From Eretmocerus hayati (taxonomy: Eukaryota; Arthropoda; Insecta; Hymenoptera; Aphelinidae): a DNA stretch of 64,000 nucleotides. Location: positions 163,357,685 through 163,421,684 of the forward strand of contig CM056741.1 of NCBI GenBank assembly GCA_029851415.1, given 5' to 3'. The position numbers were made by a program, and so were the translations under genes. Of the stretch, positions 13,901-24,100 are shown one piece after another. A model generated the notes under the pieces. It saw only the letters and a list, made by a program, of their open reading frames with translations. It was not told the DNA's origin and ran no database searches. Every line of letters starts with the position of its first letter. Position 1 is the first letter of the stretch.

Positions 13901-14618
13901 ACATGATTGCACGTTAAGGAATATCAATGCATTTAGAGATGAATTCTCTCACAGGGAGAGGTATCAACACGTATACCGCAAACGTAAAATTTGAGCGTTC
14001 TTTTCTTGGAGTACTACATAATGTGATTTTGTGGGTCTTTAAAAAGGTCCCCTCTGATGGAAAACGTAGAATCTCAATGAACGTATGAAAAAACTGTTGA
14101 TGCCATTTTACATGTCAGTAGTGCATATAAGATGTTGAATTCTTATCTAAATTCTTTTTCTAATCATTTTCCAACGTAACAAATACGACATCAACTCATT
14201 TCCTAAACAGAGGAAGGAAGTAAAAGAGATATATGCATGAGTCAAAATCACCACAGTTACGTAACGTATTACGAATGTGGATTGCGATGCCTTCGCTCAC
14301 TTTCCCTATTCTCTGACTATTTCTTATACAGGACGCAAAAGTATCACTAGTCATTTCCATGTAGTAATTGATTCGTCGTGATCTCAAGACTATGAAATTT
14401 TATAATATTCGATACTCGTCTGAAAAAAGTTATAAACTTCCACGAATTGAGATTCCCGACAACATTGAATCATTGACTCGTAATTATCAATCGTCTTCAT
14501 AGTTGAGTCCTCAATAATGATTGTATCATAAGACCAAAATGAGGTTGTGAATGAATTTCTCGTTTTTCTCTTACCTTTACAGGAGATACAAGACTCGAGG
14601 GCTCCAGAGGATAACTGA
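4952..14618 (+). CDS. CDO1: Cysteine dioxygenase type 1 (five exons)
   Basis: Cytosolic non-haem iron enzyme that oxidises L-cysteine to cysteine sulfinate, the entry to taurine and sulfate formation. Coding exons are 4952-5181, 12549-12690, 12910-13024, 13681-13850 and 14583-14618. All junctions are GT-AG with compatible phase and encode 230 residues, against about 200 in mammals, with the extra length at the N-terminus. The iron ligands are visible as His106 and His108 (IHDH) and His168 (GLHRV). Cys113 and Tyr185 match the Cys-Tyr cofactor pair, and Ser181/His183/Tyr185 (SLHLY) and Cys192 (FDTC) match the family's conserved active-site region. The 4952 ATG is the first in frame; the frame upstream opens only with GTG. 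The last exon encodes just 11 residues plus stop, ending EDN. Confidence 0.95.
6300..7200. mobile_element. Tc1/mariner-like non-autonomous element with long inverted repeats
   Basis: Left end CCGGTCAAAAGTTTGTGTAC (from 6302) mirrors the right end around 7180-7198. The inverted similarity continues inward for over 100 bp, including TTCGATTTTGATCACTCGAC against its complement near 7150-7168. TA dinucleotides flank both ends (6300-6301 and 7199-7200). No transposase frame remains. The TA flanks and the RTTTGTGTACCCC-style end fit the Tc1/mariner superfamily; that assignment is inference. Confidence 0.7.
9527..10352. mobile_element. TIR element, copy 1 of the TACCGTCAAATT family
   Basis: Starts with TACCGTCAAATTTAGTAATT and ends with the inverse (AAGTTACCTAAATTGACGGT). 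The interior repeats the word TGGTAC and its complement. The sequence is collinear with the outer parts of 35377-37110 in the same orientation, including a shared internal stretch around 9640-9690 (TTTGATGTGTCT...). About 826 bp with no coding capacity. Confidence 0.72.
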
Positions 14619-15117
14619 GTGATCTTAAAACCAACGTGGCCTCTTCGCTGTGGAAGCTTCACATCATGTTAGCAGTTTTAGATCAAAAAAAATTTGCTGA
14701 AAATTTTGAAAGGATGATCGTATCATGCTGCATCACACAATGATCTTTTTTATCTTTAATGAAGACAAATTGAAATTTTATCAAATGACGCTAAGCCTCA
14801 CTTTATTAATGCTAGTACTTTATTATTACAATACTGATACATTTTATCATTCGTACAAACTACTTCCGAAAAGACTTAAAATACATGTATACATTTTATG
14901 CGAACCGTTACGAATTTTTATAATATAAACATCACTAATATTTGAAATGATTCTGACATGGTCTCTTATTTTTCGACATAATGGAAGTATATGGTAAAAT
15001 TCCTTCTTCAATCTGGCAGTCGTGTGAGATTATTCAAATTTTGCAAAACACAACATTTTAGATAACCTATTGGGACACAGAATACATACGGATGAACTAA
15101 CATGCAAAGTTCACTTG
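14619..15117. other. 3' flank of cysteine dioxygenase
   Basis: AT-rich sequence following the stop at 14618, presumably 3' UTR then intergenic. No clear gene, repeat or canonical AATAAA signal was identified. Confidence 0.4.
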
Positions 15118-15268
15118 GGCTGGAATTCATAGTCGTTAATCCGAGATTAGAGTCGGCGGATTTAGGGCGCTGCGATCGCCATGGTGAGGTATTGAGCATT
15201 TGGGCACAGCGATGCAGCGCTCCTAATCCGCCGATCCTAATCTCGGATTAACGACTATGAATTCGAGC
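15118..15268. repeat. Palindromic MITE (about 150 bp)
   Basis: GAATTCATAGTCGTTAATCC at 15123 is repeated perfectly inverted, ending at 15264. Pairing continues through TCGGCGGATT against its complement (15216-15226), giving arms near 55 bp around a short loop. A typical foldback element. Confidence 0.75.
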
Positions 15269-16790
15269 CTTAGAAGAATTTGAAATATTTTCCAGGTTGC
15301 CTATAGAACTAAAAACTCGCGTGCGCAATTTGTACCAGATTCCACTCCAATAGGTAACCGATACCATCAACTAGAGTAAATCGGGCGAGATGCTCGATTC
15401 GTTATACTATATCATACATCTTAAAAAACTAGATGCATGTGCCACAATATTGCTCATGGTCGCCTGTAGGAATTTTAAAATTTTTGAGTGGGTTGTAGAG
15501 CAACCACTCCCGAGGTTTGTTTGACACGACACCAAAATTCATTCCGGTGAACCCAAACATCGATGGATTTGCTTCATTTTCATAATCCACGGCTGGTGCT
15601 GTAAAAATGAATCTCATCCGTCAATGGTTAGGTTCGCAGGAATGAAATTTGTATCGTGTCGAGCGATCATTGGCGTGTATGCTGAGTGTATATGCGTATT
15701 GGAATAAAAATGAAATAGAATGAAAGTTGAAATGATGAATGATGAGATGACTTATATGGTTTAGTGATATGTGATGAATGAATGATCGCCTCACCCTCCT
15801 GATTGGGGATGAATCCGGACGCAACATCTGCACCAGAAGGCAGATTACCTGCGTCCAAGAATTGACCTCCACATAGACGATCATTGGCGTGTATTGCTCA
15901 CACATGCCCTTGAGTTCTTACGAACGGGTTAGGGAAATCCATGCAGCATATTGTCAAATTGAGTAATAACTGCAAGACGACACAAACATGGACCACGGCC
16001 TTGAATTTTCTCGGTCGATGGATAAAAAGACAACGTTTACCTCATTCATGGAGTGTGTTCGATGGATGGGGTCATCTTATCATACACAAAAACATACTCA
16101 ATTTGCAACTAATCGATCTTGTAATTTTGTACTTAAACTTATGGACCATGATGTGAAGGATCATTTGAGTATTCTCAAAAACAAAGCATTATGAAAAGCA
16201 AGCGATGCTCTTTTCTCCATTTTTCCTCCGAGTGTAAGCATAGGCACTGTAGTTGCAGTGGCCGCCACGGGAGCGCAATGGCGCTACTTCCACGGGTAAA
16301 GAAGGGAGAGGAAGAGCAAATGCGCACTTTCTGTGGAGGCCTTCATTGAGAAGTCTTATACGATTAGACTTCCTAAACTCTCTCCAAAGACCCTTAGGCT
16401 CAGCGAGCGGAGCAATATACCTATCTGCTCAACGATCGTCATAAGGGTATGGAGAGAAAAATTAAAACCCAAGTGTAAAAATCCAAGTGTAACGTTAATA
16501 CAACCCGAGTTGATCCGGTTGGTGGCGTTACAAATGAATGGAAACTTGAGTAAAGTCGGCGAAATTTGTGACGTAGATCTAATTCCCGCGGGATGGTCAT
16601 CAACGACGTGAAAAACCCCCAATTCTGGCTTTCTTTCTGTCTATGATTTCAACCCCTGGTGAAGGATTCACACAACTACGTAATTGAATATATTAGATTG
16701 CTTCAGAAAGCGACCATAAGAAAGAACATCACTGTTGACACAAATCCGTACGACAACACGTTATATCCTTTTACTTGTCAGCTTTCCCTA
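15269..16790. other. Spacer between cysteine dioxygenase and the virus-like region
   Basis: No supported gene. The word GATCATTGGCGTGTAT occurs at about 15665 and 15881, bracketing a 215 bp low-complexity segment. Around 16333-16611 an open frame of about 90 codons lacks an ATG and any recognisable domain, so I do not call it. GC content rises from about 16.25 kb. Confidence 0.35.
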
Positions 16791-16794
16791 GTGA

Positions 16795-17073
16795 ACTGAC
16801 ATAAGAACTTCAAAAGAGGCCCTAGGGGTCTCTATTTTCTGTCGAGCATTTCTGCTCATAGTACAAGAGCCGGCGGGGTCGCCCTTGCCTGCATATCAGC
16901 CACCACAACCACCACCTCCAGCACCAAGATCCTCCCCGGAGGTGATCCAAATACTCGGGACGCCACCCCATTATCTCATTAATAGCAGGTGGTCATCGCC
17001 TGAATTGGCTGAGTTGGGTCAGCTCCGGTGGTACATACCTCCGCTGAGCCCCAAACTCATAGATCTCAAGTGA
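16795..17073 (+). pseudogene. Proline-rich SIM-motif protein, copy A (start lost)
   Basis: The frame reads KEALGVSIF, then a hydrophobic stretch, a proline block (YQPPQPPPP), SPEVIQILGTPP, RWSSPELAELG and an ending KLIDLK. It aligns from end to end with copies B (19603) and C (26471). A TGA lies at 16792, just upstream, and the start ATG seen in B and C is absent, so the copy is probably dead. The C-terminal LIDL matches the hydrophobic core of a SUMO-interacting motif but is shorter than in B. Family unknown. Confidence 0.5.
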
Positions 17074-17270
17074 GCACGAGCAGAGGTAGAGAGGCCGATC
17101 ATGTTGTAGACGAACACAGCCTTCTTAGATAGACCATCTCTTCGCTCATAGGCTCCTAACACATCGTACAACTTTTTACACTAATAATCCCGAATTATGT
17201 TAATCCGTCTTTTGAGTATGAATAGTGGAGGAGTTGATCCTAATCATTGTGCAATTTATTTATAGATTTA

Positions 17271-17532
17271 ATGGAACCTTTTCCGAATTTCTCATCTTCG
17301 ATAGTGAGTGCTTTTCTTCGTAACTCAAAATACGTACTATGGATGACATTGATACCCGAATGATATTGGTCTTCTTCAGTCTTGGGAGATGAACAACCTC
17401 ATCTCAGTGGTATCCGACAGAATGGAACAAAATGCCATCGAGAAACTTGTGTATGAGCCAGAGCTCCACATTAATGAAGATATAGATACACCGATCACCC
17501 AATCAGTGATCCAAAACTTTGGCTTCCTATAG
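17271..17532 (+). CDS. Small spliced gene of the virus-like element, copy 1
   Basis: Exon 17271-17303 (ATG, 11 codons, donor GTGAGT) joins exon 17380-17532 (acceptor TTCTTCAG) in phase 0, giving about 61 residues. The second exon begins SWEMNNLI and contains EPELHINEDID, homologous to the exon at 27854 (SWELHDLI, EPKLHIYEEID). The acceptor position is conserved in both copies, which supports real splicing. Homology to the other copy continues in a different frame after the TAG at 17530, so a frameshift has probably shortened this copy. Function unknown. Confidence 0.42.
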
Positions 17533-17862
17533 GAGACCATTTGTCCGAGGAGGATATCCAAGAATCGAGAGGATCATCCTGAGGAGTTTAAATCCAACAT
17601 CCGTCAGAGGAAAAGCATGAAAAATGCTTGGTCACGAGAAGAATTAGGTGGAGAAAATAACTGGCCTCGGCAGATTCAAGGAAATATTGAATAAGGATAG
17701 TGATAAAGAAAACATCCCGTCACTCCGAAAAAAGCTTACCGGATTTTTAAACTTCTAGTGAACGTAATACGTTAGTCTGAGAAATGATATTCTTTATTCA
17801 TCATCACTTTTACGTCAAAATGATTCGAATTGTATTCAGATATATAAGTATCAGTAGGTAAG

Positions 17863-17904
17863 CTATAGGGGGGGGGGGGCACGAGTGCCCCCCACCCCCT
17901 ATAG
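17863..17904. repeat. G/C-tract hairpin
   Basis: A 20-nt arm starting CTATAGGG (17863-17882) and its inverse (17885-17904) differ at one base and flank a 2-nt loop. It lies between two units of the virus-like region. Confidence 0.75.
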
Positions 17905-17950
17905 CCACTCTTTACGGATTGGGAGGCGAACTCGCTCCCTAACATGCGTA

Positions 17951-18031
17951 AGATACTATCAGGGAGCAAGCGTGCCCCCCTATAGCTATCTTCTCTGTGT
18001 TGGGAGGCATGCTTGCTCCCTTATAGTATCT
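17951..18031. repeat. 30-bp-stem hairpin beside the G/C hairpin
   Basis: Arms 17951-17980 and 18002-18031 are complementary at about 27 of 30 positions with a 21-nt loop. The word GGGAGGC...GCTCCCT also occurs at 17920-17939, so the region contains several overlapping foldbacks. This resembles terminal or origin structures of small DNA viruses but could equally be a foldback element. Confidence 0.65.
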
Positions 18032-18239
18032 GACTAGCCTACTTATAGCATCCTGCATGGTGTTGGGTAGCGGGCCCAGATGAAAGTAACAATGGATGAG
18101 ACTGTTTTTCGTGCGTGGAGAGTCACCCGCATACCGAGAAAGAGTTGGCGCTCGACCCTTCTCACATCCGGAAATAGTAAAAACGCATCGAGCGAGAGTT
18201 AAAAGCCACGATGCAATGGTCCCTTTAAATCCCTCCGCG

Positions 18240-18800
18240 CGCTTTTCCGTTACGTGTACATCGACCCCTCTGTATTCATCTTCATGCTATATGAGACGGC
18301 GTATACCCGCCCATAGCGTTGAGATGACCCAGCGGCTTTCCAGAAAGTAGGATGATGCATCTTTTTCATGTGGCATCGGGTTACGTTCAAACCTTCGGGC
18401 GCTAGTATAATAGAAAGATGCGCTTCTTCTAATACATGTAGAATCGGATCGCCTTTGAAGATTGACTCTCAAGATACACTTTTTGATGCATCCGAAAAAG
18501 TCCTCCAGATGCAGTCAAAGTGGATTTCTTCAAAGCGTACAGTCACAGAATATCGCATTTGTCTCACATATGCTCCCTAGGCATGTGGTTAAATCATTTT
18601 GATGAGTTTAACGGAAAAATTCCTACTTTTGAACTGGGTTTAAAAGGCAAAGATACTGAAGATCAAGGATCCGACTCGATGGTGGGCTTTTCTTAGGGAA
18701 GGTCTGCTACATGCGCGGCGATATATTTTTTAGCAGCTGCAAGAAAATCTCACTCAGGAAATCAAGGTTTCCCACTCCAACCCTAAAATGAATAAGTGAT
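18240..18800 (-). pseudogene. Leftward gene remnant, copy 1
   Basis: The reverse strand carries decayed coding sequence, including RFEEIHFDCIWRTF followed by SDASK. It aligns with the better-preserved reverse-strand frame at 24198-24590 (RFSIVYFEYIQRLF, FDASK). Several stops interrupt it. The downstream (rightward) neighbour in both cases is the TATA/TCAGT promoter. No family recognised. Confidence 0.38.
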
Positions 18801-18910
18801 CAATTTTTGAGCAAAGTGACAGGATTTCGGTTGGCACGAATCGGCTTCGGATTGGTTCTCAGTATACGAAATAGTGACGCTTCCCGAGCGGGGGTGTGAA
18901 CCATGAGGTC

Positions 18911-18950
18911 TATATAATTAGATGCGCGAGCTGTTCTCGGGATCAGTCTC
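18911..18950 (+). promoter_or_regulatory. Arthropod-type core promoter (TATA + TCAGT initiator), copy 1
   Basis: TATATAA at 18911-18917 is followed by TCAGT at 18943-18947, placing the initiator A about 32 bases beyond the TATAA core. The same arrangement recurs at 26001-26035 in the next unit, with similar flanks. It would drive the rightward SIM-motif gene B through a spliced leader. Confidence 0.6.
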
Positions 18951-18977
18951 ACAGTCTAAAGTGCACTAGTGTCTTGT

Positions 18978-19130
18978 GATCCACGCATCATCTCGAGGAC
19001 GCTACCAAGTGCTCCAGCTCTCTGACCGAGGGCCCCTGTCTGAAATTCATCGTCTCCTCGACGCCGCTGTGAACCAGGATCCTCTTCCTGTAGTACAGTG
19101 CCTCTTTGATCCACGCATCCAGGACGCCAC
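18978..19130. repeat. Imperfect direct repeat in the leader
   Basis: GATCCACGCATC occurs at 18978 and 19108, each followed by related sequence (GAGGACGC and AGGACGCC...GAGGAC). The unit is about 130 bp, within the presumed 5' leader downstream of the promoter. Confidence 0.45.
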
Positions 19131-19602
19131 CGAGGACTGCTGCTTGAAACACATCGTCTTCTCGTCCTCAGGAAATAATTGAAGTGAGTACATAGTCATG
19201 AAATCTCCAATCCGTCATTGTCAACTGCTCTAAATTCGAGTCAAAATCAAATACATAGTACTTAGTTGCATTTGAGTTTCTCAATCTCTCAGTTATTTGG
19301 CACGGACTGAAGATTGTTCTTAAAATTTTTTGGCGTACGATATTAAGAACCCAGGAGTGGACAAGAGGTTCGTCACAGCGAAATCGGTGTCTCTGTCTTC
19401 TCTTAATCCCGCTGTACAGCACTCGAAGAGAGCTCACAGAACTACAAGAAGAATAGGGAAGAAAGGAGGAGAGAGAGAGGCCGATCACGCTGTAGATGAG
19501 CCTCCTATTCGCTCATAGGCTCCTGATACTCTGCGTCAATCGATGCTTCATTCATGCATGTCTTTATGATTATCTTTCATCATTTCTTTGTTTTCAGGTT
19601 AA

Positions 19603-19953
19603 ATGGCACCATTAACCCGCGAACTTTCAAATCCGGAGAAGGAAGCCCTAGGGGTTTCCATATTTGTACGTGCCTTTCTACTGATTGTGGCAGAGCCGCA
19701 AGGCTCACTCGCTCCCGTGTATCAGCCACCACCGCCTCCTTCGCCGAGAAATTCGCCGGAGGTCATCGAAGGACCGGGGACACCGCCCCAATACTTTATT
19801 AATAACCGGTGGAGTTCACCGAAGCTACAAAAACTAGGTCGGCTGGCTTGGTACAACCCTAGCCCCCCGCATTTGATCGACTTGACAGCATCACCACCGT
19901 CAAAGAGGCAGAGATTGGACTCGCCGGAGGTAATCGACCTGACTGGCAGATGA
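19603..19953 (+). pseudogene. Proline-rich SIM-motif protein, copy B
   Basis: Starts at an ATG a few bases after a strong acceptor (GTTTTCAG), so a leader intron is likely. Visible parts: a hydrophobic stretch with KEALGVSIF, a proline block (YQPPPPPSP), SPEVIEGPGTPP, RWSSPKL, LIDLT, a basic SKRQR nuclear-localisation-like block, then SPEVIDLT. LIDLT and VIDLT are textbook hydrophobic cores of SUMO-interacting motifs. A TGA stops it at 19951, but the same frame continues open into the acidic repeats to 20215. The stop may therefore have truncated a longer protein; alternatively 19953 is the native end. Known homologues: none that I recognise. Confidence 0.55.
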
Positions 19954-19984
19954 GGAGGAACCAGTCCATATCTACGGGGCCGTG

Positions 19985-20403
19985 TTGAGGGGACGGAGTG
20001 TTATTCGCGTGTCATATCGGAATGTGACGATCGCTCATCAGTCATGGATATAGACAGCACTTCTGTGCCTGGTTCTCAGGATGTGAATGTTTCTCAAGAT
20101 CGTGTATTGAACCAGCAGTTTGATGCGAGTGATATAGTTCAAGCAGACAGTGGAGATAGTGTTGAGGTGCTGGAGTGTTATTCACGTGTTATATCAGAAA
20201 GTGACGACCGTTCATAAGTGATGGATATAGACAGCACGTCTGAGTCTGGTTCTCTGGATGTGAATGTTTCTCAAGATCGTGTATTGAATCCAAACGAACA
20301 GTGTCATATGAGTGATATAGTTCAAGCAGACATTGACGATAGTGTTGAGCCGTTAGAGGGTTATTCGCATATCATATCAGAAAGTGATGATCGTTCATCA
20401 GTG
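19985..20403 (+). repeat. Tandem coding repeats of about 180 bp
   Basis: Units start at ATGGATATAGACAGCAC at 20044 (177 bp) and 20221 (183 bp), preceded by a partial unit at about 19985-20043 and followed by a diverging one at 20404. Each encodes MDID..., VSQDRVLN, SDIVQAD and V/IISESDDRS. A single base makes TCA into TAA at 20215-20217 between units. Reading frame is otherwise maintained across units, which implies past selection as protein. Confidence 0.8.
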
Positions 20404-20820
20404 ATGGATATAGATGACGCATCTGGAGTAACATCAATCGCCGAAGAGAAATCATCTTTCGAAACCAATATTTCAACACCAGATGGACAGTTTTTAAACA
20501 ACAATGGAGGAATTGAATCAGAACATATCATACCCGAAACACAGAGTGATGCTTGTCCGCCTGATTCATTGCCTCACCCAACTCAGGATGACGAGGGGTG
20601 TCGATGTGAAGAGAGCTCCTCGACTGGTGATATTTCAACTCCAGAAGGACTAATCCATAATACTCAGAACAGTGTTGAAAGTTTGGTGCTACAGTTGGAC
20701 AATAGTGACGCAGTGTTGGCTGATGACAGCGTGAGAACTGGAAAGCGGTGTTGTGTTAATGACAGTGGCGAGTCTTGTGATCACAAACGGAGACGTACGT
20801 TGTCTGAAGGCTCTGTGTGA
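20221..20820 (+). CDS. Acidic repeat protein with phospho-SIM-like motifs
   Basis: An intact 199-codon frame from ATG (20221) to TGA (20818-20820). The protein is acidic and Ser/Asp-rich. It contains IISESDD, of the hydrophobic-then-Ser/acidic form seen in phosphorylation-dependent SUMO-interacting motifs, plus repeated STPDG/STPEG words and a C-terminal basic HKRRR nuclear-localisation-like block. The frame is shared with gene B upstream, separated only by stops at 19951 and 20215, so this may be the C-terminal part of a once longer protein. The stop overlaps the next ATG as TGATG. No database family is recognised; the SIM reading is inference from motif shape. Confidence 0.5.
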   Translation: MDIDSTSESGSLDVNVSQDRVLNPNEQCHMSDIVQADIDDSVEPLEGYSHIISESDDRSSVMDIDDASGVTSIAEEKSSFETNISTPDGQFLNNNGGIESEHIIPETQSDACPPDSLPHPTQDDEGCRCEESSSTGDISTPEGLIHNTQNSVESLVLQLDNSDAVLADDSVRTGKRCCVNDSGESCDHKRRRTLSEGSV

Positions 20821-20973
20821 TGGATGAACAGATGGGCGCACCGGCTGTGGATATGGCTATGGGGCAATCATCGCAATCCGAAAATTCTCAGCACCCAGGT
20901 GCGCATCCAGGGGTCATTGATCCGCCCCAGCTAGAGAGTGACGGAGATCAGGGTGAAGATTTCAACATAAGTG
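20820..20973 (+). CDS. Candidate first coding exon of the polymerase gene
   Basis: The ATG at 20820 overlaps the preceding TGA (TGATG). The frame (MDEQMGAPAV..., acidic, Pro/Ser-rich) runs 51 codons to a potential donor GTGAAT at 20974. With the polypyrimidine acceptor ending at 21194 this would enter the polymerase frame in phase. Unspliced, it ends at a TAG at 20979. The polymerase frame itself has no ATG near its left end, which is why a spliced start is proposed. Two tiny frames inside the putative intron (21043-21122 and 21123-21194) are unexplained. Confidence 0.35.
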
Positions 20974-21194
20974 GTGAATAGCTATAATTTCTTTATTGCG
21001 GGGCATGTGGTTGTAGATTCTAACGGCAAATTCTTTCCTTTATGATTTTTGAAGATTTACCTGATTTGGAGGACGAGACAGCGTACGAGACTTTTGCATG
21101 CGTGCTCGATACATTTTTATAAATGTCAAATATTGATAGTATTAAGTACTTGTGGATAGCCGTTACAGACAGGATTTCTTTTCTTCTCACCTAG

Positions 21195-24100
21195 ACAATC
21201 CCGGTACAAGTGTCAACGAGGTTAAACCGAATATTGAAGGTGGAGAAGCAGTTGCCGCACCGGTCGTCCAAGCTGGTGGATCGGGCTACAGATTCATAGA
21301 GATACTCAGTACGTTACCGACCTATAATAGACAATTTCGCGCGAATGCTGATGTAATTAGGTTTAGGTTTAAGCCCTCGATGTATCATACTGATAACCCT
21401 TACGAATGTTTGTTGGGTGGCTTACGTGAGATACATGAGTATATTACGCGCGGATATCATGGCAGGGATCATATCGGTCTCACAGCAAATGTGAATTCTT
21501 TTCAGTATGGGAAATTGTGGTTTCTCTATCGGCGCATTGAAGAGTTCGACCACTATGATATATGGAATTTATTTTATGATATTGCGCAAAGTAACGGAGG
21601 TTTCCAAATTGATGATTCTCTTGTCTTAGCCACTACAAGGGTACGCGAACCTCGGGGTGCTGGCAGGGCAATCAGTGAACATGTGAGAATCTTGGAGGAC
21701 CATTCAGTCTTAACCATTCAAAATCGTGGGGATAAACTTTGTCTTCCAAGGGCAATCGCTTGTGGGTTGGAACATAATCAATTGAATCCGCTCAGTAAGA
21801 GTGTTAAGAAGAATAAGACATGGGCTGCGGTAGCCTATAATAAAAATGGAGCGCAATTGAAAGCTGCACAAGCTCTGTGTAACGCCGCGGGTGTTGATTG
21901 TTCTGAAGAAGGGTGCGGTGAGGCAGAATTTGAAAAATTTCAGGAGTATCTCATGACGCATCATGGAACGGCGCTTGTTATATATGACGGGAATAATGTG
22001 GGGAATGGAAGAAAGCCTGTATATAACGGAAAGGATATCTTTAAGGCGAAGCATGTGCAAATGAAACACAAAATAGATATCCGTTTTGACGGTGAGAATC
22101 ATTTCGATCTGATTCTCAATTTAGCTGCGTTGGCTACAAAATTAAAACGTAGTCAATACCATTGTGCCGATTGTCGCGAGATATATCGAACTCCATTCGA
22201 CCACAAATGCGCGGCTTTATGCTCGGGTTGTGCCAGTCGTCCCAAGTGTGCAGCGAGTGTAGAAATATCCTGTGGAGATTGTAGTAGAACTTTCGTGAGC
22301 CACGAAAGTTATATGAAACATAAAGAGAAGGGGTCGTCTGCCCCTCGCAGGATCGCTCAAGCTGTCAAAACTATATGTCAAATGGTTAGATGGTGTACCA
22401 AATGTATGACGCGATATGATTTAGATCGTGGTAAGCATAAATGTTCGGAAAATCTCTGTAAGAATTGTAAATCTACTCATTCGATAAACGATCTGTGCAT
22501 GTTGAGGAAAATCAAGCCCCAAAATGGTAAAAAGGTTTTGTTTGATTTCTGGGATACCGAGACTAGAGTAGTTGAGAGAACTTTGGAGGATGGGAAGGTT
22601 GCACATGCACACGAGGTTGATTATGTTGTCGTACAGTTTGCGTGTAGCAGATTTTTAGAGAGTGAAAAATTGAAGAAATTCTGTGGTAGTTGTGGTCAAC
22701 GTGAACTTACATTCGTAAACAGGGAGGGGAAGACAGCAATGGATCAGTTTTTTGAACTTGTGATGCGCGGTGATAAAGCATTGAGAGGTCCTAACGGTGA
22801 AAAACTATTCGATCAAACAAAATTTAGTAAGATCGTAATGATTCCTCACGCGGCTAAAAGTTTCGATCTGTAATTCGTCCTCAAGAAACTGACGCAAAGA
22901 TTAGTAAAATGTGATCCCATTCGTCCTAGAGTGATTATGGATGGACGGAAAATTTTGATGTTAGAATGGGGGAGACTACGGTTCATCGACAGCCTATCAT
23001 ACATGCCGATGAAATTATCAGCGTTACCGAAAGCCTTCGATTTAAGCGAGATGAAGGGCTATTTTCCCCATAAATTCGACACAAAAGTGAATATAGACAT
23101 GAAGTACGACGGTAAATATCCACCTGAATCGGACTATGACCCGGACAGTATGAGTCCAGAAGAGCGAGAAGCTTTCAAAGCGTGGTATGCGGAAGTGCAT
23201 CGCAACCACTTTAATTTGATGAATGAGTTAAAAAAACTACTGTAGGCCAGACGTGACCATGTTGCGTCAAGCGTGCTTGAAATTTCGAAAAATATTCCTC
23301 GAATCCACGGGTACATGCCCGTTCTCCAAACCTGTAACAATTGCGGGCGCGTGTTTCGACTCATATCGATCGCGGTTCATGCCGGATGCAGTGATAGGTG
23401 TCGTCCCTCGGGGTGGTTACGTGCGTGCAGATGCGCAGAGCCAGAAGGCTATCAAGTGGCTCTTGTGGGAGGAGAAGAAAAGAAACCTAGCTCGAAACAT
23501 TGTACACGCAGCGCGGGGTCGTGAGCACAGAATTTTCAAAGGGTTACGCGTCGACGGTTTTTATGACAGGTCGATCGAACGAGGATACGGTGAAGACGTA
23601 GAAGACATCATTTTCCAATTTCACGGTTGTTATTGGCATGTATGTGAGAAGTGCCAAACGACGAGTCGACAAGTAAAATTGGAGACGGATAAAAAAACTC
23701 TCGACGAGAGGAGGGAAAACACTCGCAGGATCTCGAAAGCGATCAAGAACTCAAAACAATACGAGTTGGTAGAAATTTGGGAGTGCGACTTTGGTAGGAC
23801 AATCGCAAAAAATCCGGAATTCAAAGATTACGTCAAAAATCAGCCGTGTCTTTGAAAAATTACAATCAATCCACGGGACCCCTTCTTTGGTGGGCGTACC
23901 GGAAACATCGTGACGATGCGCGAAGCCCAGGAGGGTGAGCGGATATATTACTATGACGTGTGCTCGTTATACCCATGGGTATGTAAGTACGGGAAATTCC
24001 CTATTGGTCATCCAGAGTTGTATATGGGTCGAGACTGCTATACGAAACTAGCCGGAGAGCAGCTGGAAAATTTCGTAGAGAGGGTCAAGGGGCTCGTCAA

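Noticed and set aside
15665..15900. LTR-like direct repeats (GATCATTGGCGTGTAT pair)
   Set aside because: Only about 16 bp are shared and there are no primer-binding or polypurine features.
16333..16611. 92-codon open frame before gene A
   Set aside because: No ATG at the start, no equivalent before genes B or C, no recognised domain.
19168..19488. 106-codon reverse-strand open frame
   Set aside because: Sits in the conserved leader between promoter and gene B and is not preserved as protein in the equivalent leader at 26.2 kb.
19985..20403. CRISPR-like or satellite array
   Set aside because: The units are long, few and keep a coding frame; there are no spacers.
21710..22102. 130-codon reverse-strand open frame
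   Set aside because: Shadow of the polymerase coding strand.
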